The notes beneath the pieces were generated by a model that saw nothing but the letters and a program-made list of their open reading frames with translations, ran no database searches and was not told the origin of the DNA. A stretch of 13,136 nt of DNA. Source: CAZFUY01 sp964522445. GTDB lineage: Bacteria > Pseudomonadota > Gammaproteobacteria > SZUA-229. Numbering within the stretch: position 1 is the stretch's first letter; each line of letters starts with the position of its first letter. The DNA is taken from contig CAZFUY010000084.1 of NCBI GenBank assembly GCA_964522445.1, forward strand, positions 1 through 13,136. The letters are read 5' to 3'. Below, piece after piece: positions 1-6,683 of this stretch. The position numbers and the translations under genes are program-made.

Positions 1-41
1 AAAGACCAAAGACTTCCAGCACCGGCAAACCCATTTCCTAA
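1..41 (+). CDS. Possible 3' end of an unidentified upstream gene (partial)
   Basis: Reading from base 3, a short open stretch encodes RPKTSSTGKPIS and ends at a TAA at 39-41. That stop abuts and overlaps an intrinsic terminator stem, which is a common arrangement at the end of a gene. Twelve codons are too few to identify a family. In related gammaproteobacteria flgB is often preceded by cheR, cheV or flgA, but nothing here decides between them. It could also be non-coding. Confidence 0.3.
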   Translation, partial: RPKTSSTGKPIS

Positions 42-66
42 AGCGGCAAAAATTGCCGCTTTCTCA
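41..66 (+). terminator. Intrinsic terminator upstream of the flgB promoter
   Basis: A perfect 9-bp stem, AAGCGGCAA (41-49) and TTGCCGCTT (53-61), with an AAA loop is followed by a T-rich stretch (TTCTCATTCTTCT). It would end transcription coming from the left and insulate the flgB operon promoter. The stem is symmetric and preceded by few A residues on the other side, so it is mainly effective in the + direction. Confidence 0.75.
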
Positions 67-120
67 TTCTTCTAAAAACAATTCCTCACTAAGCTATTGA
101 AAAACAGCGAATAAAAATTC

Positions 121-136
121 TGGCATGCCAAATGCA
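121..136 (+). promoter_or_regulatory. Sigma-54 (RpoN) -24/-12 promoter of the flgB operon
   Basis: TGGCATGCCAAATGCA matches the sigma-54 consensus TGGCACG-N4-TTGCW at 14 or more informative positions. The invariant GG (122-123) and GC (134-135) are 12 bases apart, the canonical spacing. Transcription would start near 147, giving a leader of about 18 bases before the ATG at 165. Sigma-54 control of flgB operons with a FleQ/FlrC-type activator is established for Pseudomonas and Vibrio. The activator site is not identified here. Confidence 0.75.
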
Positions 137-164
137 TTATCTCCTGCAAGAACGGAGAAAATTA

Positions 165-557
165 ATGGCAGTAAGTTTTGATAAAGCATTTGGCGTACAT
201 GACAACGCATTGTTGTTGTTTGAACGCAGAACACAGTTAATTGCTGAAAATATCGCCAATGCTGACACCCCTAATTACAAAGCGCGTGATATTGATTTTA
301 ATTCGATTTTACGTGATGCCAATATTGATCAGGTTCGTTTGAATTCAACCAATGAAGCTCATATTTCTTTATCAGGCGGTGTTGCAGATCAACAAATTCA
401 ATACAGAGTTCCTGATCAAATTTCACTGGATGGTAATAGTGTGAATGTGCAGCAGGAAAAAGCGGCCTTTGCAGAAAACAGTGTGCGTTATCAAACAACA
501 CTGAATATTTTATCCCGACGTATTAGTGGGTTAGTTAATGCATTCAGGGGAGAATAA
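165..557 (+). CDS. flgB: Flagellar proximal rod protein FlgB
   Basis: FlgB is a subunit of the proximal rod of the flagellar basal body, in the periplasm, exported by the flagellar type III apparatus. The product is 130 residues, close to the enteric protein (about 138). The N-terminal rod/hook family signature is clear: ENIANADTPNYKARDIDF at about residues 28-45. The C-terminal helix (VRYQTTLNILSRRISGLVNA) is the usual amphipathic segment. An in-frame ATG at 132 would add 11 residues, but it lies inside the -12 promoter element and upstream of the expected transcript start. The ATG at 165 has a good ribosome site (CGGAGA at 153-158, spacing 6). It is the first gene of the cluster, and flgC follows after 2 bases, so translation is probably coupled. 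Confidence 0.97.
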   Translation: MAVSFDKAFGVHDNALLLFERRTQLIAENIANADTPNYKARDIDFNSILRDANIDQVRLNSTNEAHISLSGGVADQQIQYRVPDQISLDGNSVNVQQEKAAFAENSVRYQTTLNILSRRISGLVNAFRGE

Positions 558-559
558 TA

Positions 560-976
560 ATGTCAGTTTTTAAAATATTTGATGTAGCTGGTTCAGCAAT
601 GAATGCGCAAATGCTGCGACTTAATACGGTATCTAGCAATATGGCAAATGCTGAAACCATGGCATCAAAACCAGAAGATGTCTACAAAGCACGTCACCCA
701 GTTTTTGAAACAGTGATGAATGAATTCTCAGGTGATGAAAGTATTGCTTCAGTAAAAGTGAGTGAAATTGTAGAAAGTAAAACACCTGCAATTCCACATT
801 ATATGCCAGGTCATCCCATGGCAAATGAAGAAGGTTATGTTTTTAGTCCTGCAATAAATGCGATTGAAGAAATGGCAGATATGATTTCAGCATCACGCAG
901 TTATCAAAATAATGTTGAAGTTTTAACAACGGCAAAGCAGCTACTAATACGTACTTTATCATTAGGTCGAACATAA
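560..976 (+). CDS. flgC: Flagellar proximal rod protein FlgC
   Basis: FlgC is a second proximal rod subunit that stacks with FlgB, FlgF and FlgG to make the drive shaft. The product is 138 residues (family about 134). The rod signature SSNMANAETMAS lies at about residues 26-37, and the family C-terminal heptad region (MADMISASRSYQNNVEVLTTAKQ) near residues 106-128. The ribosome site AGGGGAG (546-552) overlaps the end of flgB, 8 bases before the ATG. The gene is 2 bases downstream of flgB and 11 bases upstream of flgD, so it clearly lies within one operon. Nothing is unusual in the protein. Confidence 0.97.
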   Translation: MSVFKIFDVAGSAMNAQMLRLNTVSSNMANAETMASKPEDVYKARHPVFETVMNEFSGDESIASVKVSEIVESKTPAIPHYMPGHPMANEEGYVFSPAINAIEEMADMISASRSYQNNVEVLTTAKQLLIRTLSLGRT

Positions 977-987
977 GGAACTAAATA

Positions 988-1659
988 ATGGAAATAAGTG
1001 AATACAGTAATATTCCCGGTTTAAGAACCATTATGGATAGTGATGAAGATAATAATCGCACTGAGTTGGGTCAGGATGAATTTTTACAATTAATGACCAC
1101 TCAATTATCAAATCAGGACCCCTTTGAACCTATGGATAATGGTGAATTCTTAGCGCAAATTGCGCAGTTTGGTACGGTTAATGGTGTTAATGATTTAAAT
1201 GAATCGTTTAGTGGTTTTGCCAGTAGTGTGCAATCCAGTCAGGCATTACAGGCTGCCAGTTTAATTGGTCGTGAAGTTTTAGTTAATAATAATGAAGCTT
1301 ATTTATCACCCATAAATGGCCTTAATGGTGCTGCTGAATTATCCATTGGAGCGGGAGATGTAGCGGTGAATATTTATGATGCTGTTGGCCAGGTTATTGG
1401 TCGTGTAGATATGGGTGCGCAAGCTGCGGGACTTGTTCAGTTTAACTGGGATGGGGTTATGTTAGATGGTCAACGAGCATTGCCTGGACGTTATCGAATT
1501 GAAGTTGAAGCAACACGTGGTGGCAAAACAGAATCTTTAGAGCCATTAGTTTCAGCCAATGTTGTGAGTTTAACTTTGGGTGGAGTAGGTCAGGAAATGA
1601 GTGTTGAGCTGGAAAATTTAGGATCAGTTGCATTCAGTCAGGTCAATCAAATTAAATAA
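988..1659 (+). CDS. flgD: Hook cap / hook assembly protein FlgD
   Basis: FlgD forms the temporary cap that guides polymerisation of FlgE at the growing hook tip and is later replaced by FlgK. The 223-residue product has the conserved FlgD N-terminal domain: the ELGQDEFLQLMTTQLSNQDP segment followed by PMDNGEFLAQIAQFG (roughly residues 25-63). This segment carries the export signal and the FlgE-binding region. A beta-rich C-terminal half (about 92-215) matches the Tudor-like plus Ig-like FlgD core, including an FxWDG motif (FNWDG) and LPGRYRIEV. The start has an AAGGAA ribosome site (about 975-980). It precedes its client flgE by 23 bases. Confidence 0.96.
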   Translation: MEISEYSNIPGLRTIMDSDEDNNRTELGQDEFLQLMTTQLSNQDPFEPMDNGEFLAQIAQFGTVNGVNDLNESFSGFASSVQSSQALQAASLIGREVLVNNNEAYLSPINGLNGAAELSIGAGDVAVNIYDAVGQVIGRVDMGAQAAGLVQFNWDGVMLDGQRALPGRYRIEVEATRGGKTESLEPLVSANVVSLTLGGVGQEMSVELENLGSVAFSQVNQIK

Positions 1660-1682
1660 ATTGTATTCGAGGAAACTAAATC

Positions 1683-2993
1683 ATGTCATTTAATACGTCA
1701 CTCAGTGGATTAAACGCAGCATCTTCGGATCTTGATGTAACAAGTAACAATATTGCCAATGTTGGAACAACTGGATTTAAAGGATCACGTGCAGAATTTG
1801 CAGATGTTTTTGCATCATCAACAACATCAAATTCAATTGGTGCGGGTGTTGCACTTGCCAGTGTTTCACAACAATTTGCCCAGGGTAATCTTGAGTTCAC
1901 AGAAAACACACTGGATATGTCGATAAGCGGTGATGGCTTTTTTGTTTTGCGACCTAACCAGACCAGTAGTGAATTAAACTATACCCGAGCAGGCTCATTT
2001 CAGGTTGATCAAAATGGTGCGATTGTTAGTAACCAGGGGCAGGTATTGCAGGTGTTCCCTGTTAATCCAACAACGGGCACAGTTTTATCAACCAGTTTGT
2101 CAGGCACAGTACCTTTAACTGTGCCTAACTCAGTAGGTGTTCCTCAGGCCACATCAACGGTAAATATTAATTTAAATTTGCCAGCAGGTCTTTCTCCTGC
2201 ATTGAGTGCGGCAGCTCTGGATACTGAATTAGCAACTAATCCATCTAACCCAAATCCATCAACATTTAATAACTCAACATCAGCCACTGTTTTTGATTCG
2301 CAGGGAACATCACATATTTTAACGATGTATTTTGTAATGACACAGGATGCAAATAATACCTGGGAAGTTCGTTCAACTATGGACGGTGCAGTTATGACCC
2401 CAGCTGGGGCAGAAGTTTTAGACTTTAATCAATCAGGTACATTGGATGTTGCCGATGCTGATGGTGATGGTACAACAACAACAGGTGCTGGAAACGTAGC
2501 CTATAACGCTTTTACGCTAACAAATGGTGGTGCACCTATTGCGTTGTCAATTGATTTTCGTGATGCGGGTAATACAGTGACGCAGGAAGCGCAGGGATCA
2601 TTCTCAGTGCAGTCATTAAGTCAAAATGGTTTTTCAACAGGGCGTTTAAGTGGTTTGGGAATTGATGATCAGGGCTTAGTTAGTGCTAACTTTACTAATG
2701 GGCAAACAACACATCTTGGAAAAGTAGCACTTGCTCGATTTGATAATCCACAGGGCTTAAGTCAAAAAGGTAATACAACCTGGGTAGAAACAACGGCTTC
2801 AGGTACAGCGCAGGCAGGTGAAGCATCAACAGGTAACTTTGGTTTTATTCAGTCAGGTGCGCTGGAAACATCCAATGTGGATTTAACAGCAGAGCTGGTT
2901 AATTTAATTACTGCACAGCGTAATTTCCAGGCGAATTCAAAAGCAATTGAAACAGCTAATACGATTACGCAAACCATTATTAATATTAGATAA
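1683..2993 (+). CDS. flgE: Flagellar hook protein FlgE
   Basis: FlgE polymerises into the universal joint between rod and filament. The product is 436 residues (enteric FlgE about 403). The N-terminal D0 signature SNNIANVGTTGFKGSRAEF is at about 21-39. The D1 motif LDMSISGDGFFVLRP is near 77-91. The C-terminal D0 helix (ETSNVDLTAELVNLITAQR) begins near 395. The middle (about 120-370) is the surface-exposed, variable D1/D2 region. An odd feature there is an aspartate cluster, DVADADGDG (residues 255-263), containing a DxDxDG pattern like a calcium-binding loop. The ribosome site is GAGGAA (about 1669-1674). A 53-base gap with a weak AT-rich hairpin separates it from flgF. Confidence 0.96.
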   Translation: MSFNTSLSGLNAASSDLDVTSNNIANVGTTGFKGSRAEFADVFASSTTSNSIGAGVALASVSQQFAQGNLEFTENTLDMSISGDGFFVLRPNQTSSELNYTRAGSFQVDQNGAIVSNQGQVLQVFPVNPTTGTVLSTSLSGTVPLTVPNSVGVPQATSTVNINLNLPAGLSPALSAAALDTELATNPSNPNPSTFNNSTSATVFDSQGTSHILTMYFVMTQDANNTWEVRSTMDGAVMTPAGAEVLDFNQSGTLDVADADGDGTTTTGAGNVAYNAFTLTNGGAPIALSIDFRDAGNTVTQEAQGSFSVQSLSQNGFSTGRLSGLGIDDQGLVSANFTNGQTTHLGKVALARFDNPQGLSQKGNTTWVETTASGTAQAGEASTGNFGFIQSGALETSNVDLTAELVNLITAQRNFQANSKAIETANTITQTIINIR

Positions 2994-3005
2994 AAATAGT
3001 GTGAA

Positions 3006-3025
3006 TTTACTTGAATAAAAGTAAA
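3006..3025 (+). other. Weak AT-rich stem-loop between flgE and flgF
   Basis: A 7-bp perfect inverted repeat, TTTACTT (3006-3012) and AAGTAAA (3019-3025), with a 6-base loop lies in the 53-base flgE-flgF gap. It is AT-rich and has no T-run after it, so it is not a convincing terminator. It could modestly affect mRNA stability or flgF translation, or be chance. flgF also has only a poor ribosome site (ACGGTAAAG). Confidence 0.3.
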
Positions 3026-3046
3026 GAGTTAAAACGGTAAAGTATT

Positions 3047-3787
3047 ATGGATAAAATGTTATTTGTTGCAATGAACGGTGCCAAACAGGCAATGCAGGCA
3101 CAGAATGGTATCAGCCATAATCTGGCTAATGTAAATACCGTTGGTTTTAAAGCAAATCTTGACACATTCACTAACTGGCATGTTGAGGGGGCGAATTTTA
3201 ATACGCGTGTTTATAATCAGTTAGAAGAGAAAGGCAGTAATTTAATTTCAGGTGCAATGGTAACAACGAATCGTGAACTGGATATTGCAGTTAAAGGTGA
3301 AGGCTGGATTGCAGTTCAGGGCAGTGATGGCAATGAAGCTTATACTCGAGCGGGTGATTTGCATCTTGATGTAAATGGTTTATTAACTACGGGTGCAGGT
3401 CATGCTGTTATTGGCAATTCAGGTCCCATTGTTATTCCACCATCAGCAAAGATTGAAATTGGTGATGATGCTTCCATCAGTATTATTTCCATAGGCCAGA
3501 CGCCAGAAACTTTAGCTGTTATTGATCGAATTAAAGTTGTTAATCCAGATAATTCTGAATTACAGAAAAATGAAGATGGATTAATGCGTTTAAAAAATGG
3601 TGAAATTGCTACTGCTGATGCAAGTGTTTATTTAGTATCGGGAGTTGTAGAACAAAGTAATGTTAATGCTGTTTCAGAACTGGTTGAACTCATTCAAAAT
3701 CAGAGACAGTTTGAAGCAAATGTAAAACTAATGAAAACTGCGCAGGAAAGTGATGAAGTTTCTGCGCGATTATTAAGAACATCGTAA
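3047..3787 (+). CDS. flgF: Flagellar proximal rod protein FlgF
   Basis: FlgF is a rod subunit positioned between the proximal rod and FlgG. The product is 246 residues (family about 251). The N-terminal signature GISHNLANVNTVGFKANLDTF occupies about residues 21-41. The FlgF/FlgG middle-domain motif ELDIAVKGEGWIAVQ lies at about 78-92, followed by AYTRAGDLHLDVNGLL. The C terminus (SNVNAVSELVELIQNQRQFE) begins near 204 and is the standard rod/hook helix. It follows flgE by 53 bases and precedes flgG by 13. The ribosome site before the ATG is weak, so expression may depend partly on upstream translation. Confidence 0.95.
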   Translation: MDKMLFVAMNGAKQAMQAQNGISHNLANVNTVGFKANLDTFTNWHVEGANFNTRVYNQLEEKGSNLISGAMVTTNRELDIAVKGEGWIAVQGSDGNEAYTRAGDLHLDVNGLLTTGAGHAVIGNSGPIVIPPSAKIEIGDDASISIISIGQTPETLAVIDRIKVVNPDNSELQKNEDGLMRLKNGEIATADASVYLVSGVVEQSNVNAVSELVELIQNQRQFEANVKLMKTAQESDEVSARLLRTS

Positions 3788-3800
3788 TGGGAGAGCAAAT

Positions 3801-4586
3801 ATGAACCCGGCATTATGGATATCAAAAACAGGGCTTGATGCACAACAGTCACGTTTATCTGTGATTTCAAATAATCTTGCCAATGTAAACACAACAGGTT
3901 TTAAGCGAGACCAGGCTGTATTTGAAGATTTGATGTATCAAAATATTCGCCAGTCAGGTGCCGCATCATCTGAAGCCACAAAACTGCCATCGGGTATGTC
4001 AGTAGGAACAGGTGTAAGAGTTGTTGCTACTGAAAAATTACATACCCAGGGCAACCTGGTGCAAACAGGTAATCCACTGGATGCCGCTATTCAGGGTCGT
4101 GGTTTTTTTCAGATCTTACGTCCTGATGGTTCAACGGCTTATACACGTGATGGCTCTTTTCAGGTTAATAGTCAGGGGCAGGTGGTTAACTCAAGTGGTT
4201 ACCAGTTGCAGCCATCAATAACCGTTCCTACAGGTGCGCAAAGTTTTACAATTGGGGAAGATGGTACAGTCACGGTGCTTAATGCAGGGGCAACTGCGCC
4301 TTCACAAATTGGCACAATTCAAACGGCAGATTTTATTAATCCCACAGGATTGCAGGCCATTGGTGGTAACCTGTTTTTAGAAACGGCATCAAGTGGATCG
4401 CCTCAAACAGGTACACCAGGTTTAAGCGGTTTTGGTACATTAACAAGCGGAGCTGTTGAAACCTCAAATGTTAATGTCGTTGAAGAATTAGTCAATATGA
4501 TAGAAACACAGCGAGCTTATGAAATGAATTCAAAAGTAATTTCAACAACAGATCAGATGTTGCAGTTTGTTAGTCAGAACTTATAA
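3801..4586 (+). CDS. flgG: Flagellar distal rod protein FlgG
   Basis: FlgG makes the distal rod that passes through the P and L rings. The 261-residue product is almost exactly the family length (260). It has SNNLANVNTTGFKRDQAVFED at about 23-43, LDAAIQGRGFFQIL near 92-105, AYTRDGSFQVNSQGQVV, and the C-terminal ETSNVNVVEELVNMIETQRA motif near 222-241, all diagnostic of FlgG rather than FlgE or FlgF. A good ribosome site (GGGAGAG, about 3788-3794) precedes the ATG. It is followed by a 74-base gap that holds a REP-like palindrome before flgH. Confidence 0.97.
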   Translation: MNPALWISKTGLDAQQSRLSVISNNLANVNTTGFKRDQAVFEDLMYQNIRQSGAASSEATKLPSGMSVGTGVRVVATEKLHTQGNLVQTGNPLDAAIQGRGFFQILRPDGSTAYTRDGSFQVNSQGQVVNSSGYQLQPSITVPTGAQSFTIGEDGTVTVLNAGATAPSQIGTIQTADFINPTGLQAIGGNLFLETASSGSPQTGTPGLSGFGTLTSGAVETSNVNVVEELVNMIETQRAYEMNSKVISTTDQMLQFVSQNL

Positions 4587-4597
4587 ATTATAAAATT

Positions 4598-4622
4598 GTA
4601 GGAGCGACTTTAGTCGCGAAGC
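4598..4622 (+). repeat. REP-like palindromic element (GTAG type) between flgG and flgH
   Basis: The element starts with the tetranucleotide GTAG (4598-4601). A short palindrome follows: GCGACT (4604-4609), loop TT, AGTCGC (4612-4617), then GAAGC. A GTAG/GGAG head next to a small GC-rich hairpin is the known signature of REP sequences mobilised by RAYT (TnpA-REP) transposases in gammaproteobacteria, where versions like GTAGGAGCGGC are abundant. Only one copy is in this window. A second, poorer inverted repeat, GTCAG (4625-4629) and CTGAC (4640-4644), follows it. Assignment is by pattern; the genome copy number is unknown. Confidence 0.7.
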
Positions 4623-4660
4623 AGGTCAGTAATATTTTTCTGACTTCAAAGGTGAAAAAG

Positions 4661-5344
4661 ATGTTCAGGATAAAAAGTATTTCTAAAGTAAGTATGCTAG
4701 CTGTTGCTGCTGTATTAACAGGCTGTGCAACCACGCCACAGGAATTATCAGACTTTGAACCTATTGTGCGTCCCGTAGCACCACCAAAAGCAACATATAA
4801 TAATGGTTCTTTGTTTCAGGTAAGAAGCATCTCATTATTTGAAGATGCAAAGCCTTATCGTATTGGCGATATACTTACTATTGTTTTAAATGAAAGCACA
4901 AGCGCAAGCAAAAAAGCTGCAACAGCAACTAAGAAAGAAGATAGTTATGCAACAACAGCGCCGACACTCGCGGGTCTTACACCAACACATAATGGTGTTT
5001 CCATTTTTTCGCTTGCAACTGATACGGCTCGAGACTTTAGTGGTGAAGGAGACAGTAGTCAGAGCAATAGTTTAACCGGTGAAGTTACGGTAACGGTTGT
5101 TGATATTTTGCCTAATGGTAATTTAGTCGTGCAGGGTGAAAAATGGTTTACCCTGAATCAGGGAAAAGAATATATTCGAGTTGCCGGTGTTATTCGCCCC
5201 ATTGATGTGAAGGAAGATAACACCATTGCATCAACCAAACTTGCAGATGCACAAATTGCATACAGTGGTGAAGGTTTTATGGCGGATAGTAATACCCAGG
5301 GCTGGTTTAATCAGTTTTTAAATAGCAGGTGGTGGCCATTTTAA
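4661..5344 (+). CDS. flgH: Flagellar L-ring lipoprotein FlgH
   Basis: FlgH assembles the L ring, the bushing in the outer membrane around the rod. From the ATG at 4661 the product is 227 residues (family about 232). It has a basic N terminus, a hydrophobic stretch and a lipobox LTGC whose cysteine is residue 22, so it is a lipoprotein exported by Sec and cut by signal peptidase II. Family motifs include FEDAKPYRIGDILTIVLNES, GEVTVTVVDILPNGNLVVQG, and a C-terminal WFNQFLNSRWWPF. An in-frame GTG at 4652 would add three residues (MKK), but its only possible ribosome site (AAAGG, 4648-4652) overlaps it, whereas that site is 8 bases from the ATG. It is the last gene before an intrinsic terminator. 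Confidence 0.95.
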   Translation: MFRIKSISKVSMLAVAAVLTGCATTPQELSDFEPIVRPVAPPKATYNNGSLFQVRSISLFEDAKPYRIGDILTIVLNESTSASKKAATATKKEDSYATTAPTLAGLTPTHNGVSIFSLATDTARDFSGEGDSSQSNSLTGEVTVTVVDILPNGNLVVQGEKWFTLNQGKEYIRVAGVIRPIDVKEDNTIASTKLADAQIAYSGEGFMADSNTQGWFNQFLNSRWWPF

Positions 5345-5422
5345 TCGAATATTTTAACATTGTTCCCCACTTATGAATGATAGGATATTCGGTTCAAGCT
5401 TCTCTCAACTACCTGTTTTTTT

Positions 5423-5447
5423 AAGCCCGCTTTTGCGGGCTTTTTTT
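5423..5447 (+). terminator. Strong intrinsic terminator between flgH and flgI
   Basis: Arms AAGCCCGC (5423-5430) and GCGGGCTT (5435-5442) pair perfectly around a TTTT loop, and the T-run continues to 5447. This is a textbook rho-independent terminator. It lies 78 bases after the flgH stop and would end the flgB-H transcript. A T-rich stretch (5415-5422) precedes the stem. Confidence 0.9.
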
Positions 5448-5472
5448 AGGTTGAAAATAAAATTGTAATACT

Positions 5473-5488
5473 TGGCCTTTGTCTTGCA
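5473..5488 (+). promoter_or_regulatory. Sigma-54 (RpoN) -24/-12 promoter of the flgI-flgL unit
   Basis: TGGCCTTTGTCTTGCA has TGGC at -24 and a perfect TTGCA at -12, with the invariant GG (5474-5475) and GC (5486-5487) 12 bases apart. Expected transcript start is near 5499, leaving about 20 bases to the flgI ATG. It lies 26 bases after the terminator, so flgI and the genes after it get their own promoter. The geometry mirrors the element before flgB. Confidence 0.72.
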
Positions 5489-5518
5489 TCGATATAAACA
5501 AAATCCGGGAGAGTGGCA

Positions 5519-6625
5519 ATGTTTTGGCAAAGTTTTTATAAAATTCTAATTCTATTTATTTTTATTGCTTCAACTGCACAGGCACAACGTATTAAAGATA
5601 TTGCCAGTATTGCCGGGGTGCGCAGTAATCAGTTAGTCGGTTATGGGCTGGTTGTTGGCCTTGATGGTACGGGGGATCAAACCAACCAGACACCTTTCAC
5701 CATACAAAGTTTTACCAGCATGTTAAAACAATACGGCATAGTTTTGCCGGCCAATGCTTCATACAAGCTGAAAAATGTTGCCGCTGTGGCATTGCACACA
5801 GATTTACCTCCCTTTAGTAAACTAGGGCAACGTATTGATATCACTGTGTCATCACTGGGTAACGCCAAAAGTTTGCGTGGAGGTAGTTTATTAATGACTC
5901 CTTTAAAAGGTGCAGATGGCAAAGTTTATGCCGTTGCACAGGGCAGTCTTATTGTCGGTGGTTTTGGTATTTCAGGTAGTGATGGTTCAAAAATTACTGT
6001 CAATATACCCAGTGTTGGCCGTATACCCAATGGTGCTACGGTGGAACGTGAAGCACCCAATCCATTTAGTAATATGAGCAAGATAGTTCTTAATCTAAAT
6101 CGCAGTGATTTTACGACAGCTAAACGAGTTGTACAGGCCATTAATAAAGTACTGGGTCCTGATAGTGCTCAGGCAGTAGATGCTGTATCTATTCAGGTTT
6201 TAACACCACCTACAACAACTCAGAAAGTAGAGTTTGTTTCTTTTTTAGAAAATCTTGAAGTTGAAGAAGCCACAGCACCTGCACGAATTATTATAAATTC
6301 GCGCACCGGCACAGTGGTTATTAGTTCAACCGTAAGAGTAAGACCTGCCGCGGTTAGTCATGGCAGTTTAACGGTCACCATTACAGAAGATCCTTTAGTG
6401 AGTCAGCCCGGTGCATTATCGGCAGGAACTACGGCGGTTGTTCCTCGTAGCCAAATTGATGTGGCTCAGGAAGATAGTCGAATGTTTTTATTTAGCCCAG
6501 GTGTTTCATTAAATGAAATTGTACGCGCAGTGAATCAGGTGGGAGCAGCGCCGGGTGATCTGGTGGCAATATTAGAAGCGCTTAAACAGGCGGGGTCATT
6601 AACGGCTGAGTTAATTGTTATTTAA
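5519..6625 (+). CDS. flgI: Flagellar P-ring protein FlgI
   Basis: FlgI forms the P ring in the peptidoglycan layer around the distal rod. The product is 368 residues (family about 365). A Sec signal peptide is evident: a lysine-containing N region, the hydrophobic core ILILFIFIA and a likely cleavage after AQA at residue 22, leaving QRIKDIA. Conserved family segments follow: IAGVRSNQLVGYGLVVGLDG, a TGDQTNQTPFT segment, and the C-terminal LVAILEALKQAGSLTAELIVI. The ATG at 5519 has GGGAG (5507-5511) 7 bases upstream. A GTG at 5513 overlaps that ribosome site and is rejected. It is the first gene of the second transcription unit. Confidence 0.97.
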   Translation: MFWQSFYKILILFIFIASTAQAQRIKDIASIAGVRSNQLVGYGLVVGLDGTGDQTNQTPFTIQSFTSMLKQYGIVLPANASYKLKNVAAVALHTDLPPFSKLGQRIDITVSSLGNAKSLRGGSLLMTPLKGADGKVYAVAQGSLIVGGFGISGSDGSKITVNIPSVGRIPNGATVEREAPNPFSNMSKIVLNLNRSDFTTAKRVVQAINKVLGPDSAQAVDAVSIQVLTPPTTTQKVEFVSFLENLEVEEATAPARIIINSRTGTVVISSTVRVRPAAVSHGSLTVTITEDPLVSQPGALSAGTTAVVPRSQIDVAQEDSRMFLFSPGVSLNEIVRAVNQVGAAPGDLVAILEALKQAGSLTAELIVI

Positions 6626-6627
6626 TT

Positions 6628-6667
6628 GTAACTATTCAGCTCATACAGGGGCAACCTGAACAGTTAC
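6628..6667 (+). other. Long stem-loop between flgI and flgJ
   Basis: GTAACTATTCAG (6628-6639) and CTGAACAGTTAC (6656-6667) are inverted repeats, matching at 11 of 12 positions, with a 16-base loop. Inside, CAGG (6646-6649) and CCTG (6655-6658) offer a competing small stem. No T-run follows, so it does not look like a terminator. It starts 3 bases after the flgI stop, and its 3' arm ends beside the only weak ribosome site of flgJ (ACAGG, 6666-6670). It could act in mRNA processing or translational tuning, or be a binding site. Confidence 0.6.
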
Positions 6668-6683
6668 AGGTAGTTAATATTTT

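Noticed and set aside
1..34. Minus-strand gene starting at 34 and running off the left edge (MGLPVLEVFGL)
   Set aside because: The AGGA ribosome-like motif is only about one base from the ATG, and the terminator would then sit in its leader. Eleven codons match nothing recognised. The + strand reading ending at the terminator fits better.
132..164. ATG at 132 as the flgB start (11 extra residues)
   Set aside because: It overlaps the sigma-54 -12 box, lies upstream of the predicted transcript start, and has no ribosome site. The ATG at 165 has one and gives the family-like N terminus.
3006..3025. flgE-flgF hairpin as a terminator
   Set aside because: The stem is AT-rich and only 7 bp, with no T-run after it. 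The genes around it belong to one rod/hook series.
4652..4660. GTG at 4652 as the flgH start
   Set aside because: The AAAGG site abuts it, whereas the ATG at 4661 has 8-base spacing and a complete lipoprotein signal. It remains a possible alternative, since it adds only MKK.
5346..5391. Inverted repeat CGAATAT / ATATTCG after flgH
   Set aside because: The arms are 7 bp, AT-rich and 32 bases apart, so this is easily chance. The nearby GC-rich terminator explains the region.
5513..5518. GTG at 5513 as the flgI start
   Set aside because: The GTG overlaps the GGGAGAG ribosome site itself. The ATG at 5519 has proper spacing and gives a normal signal peptide.
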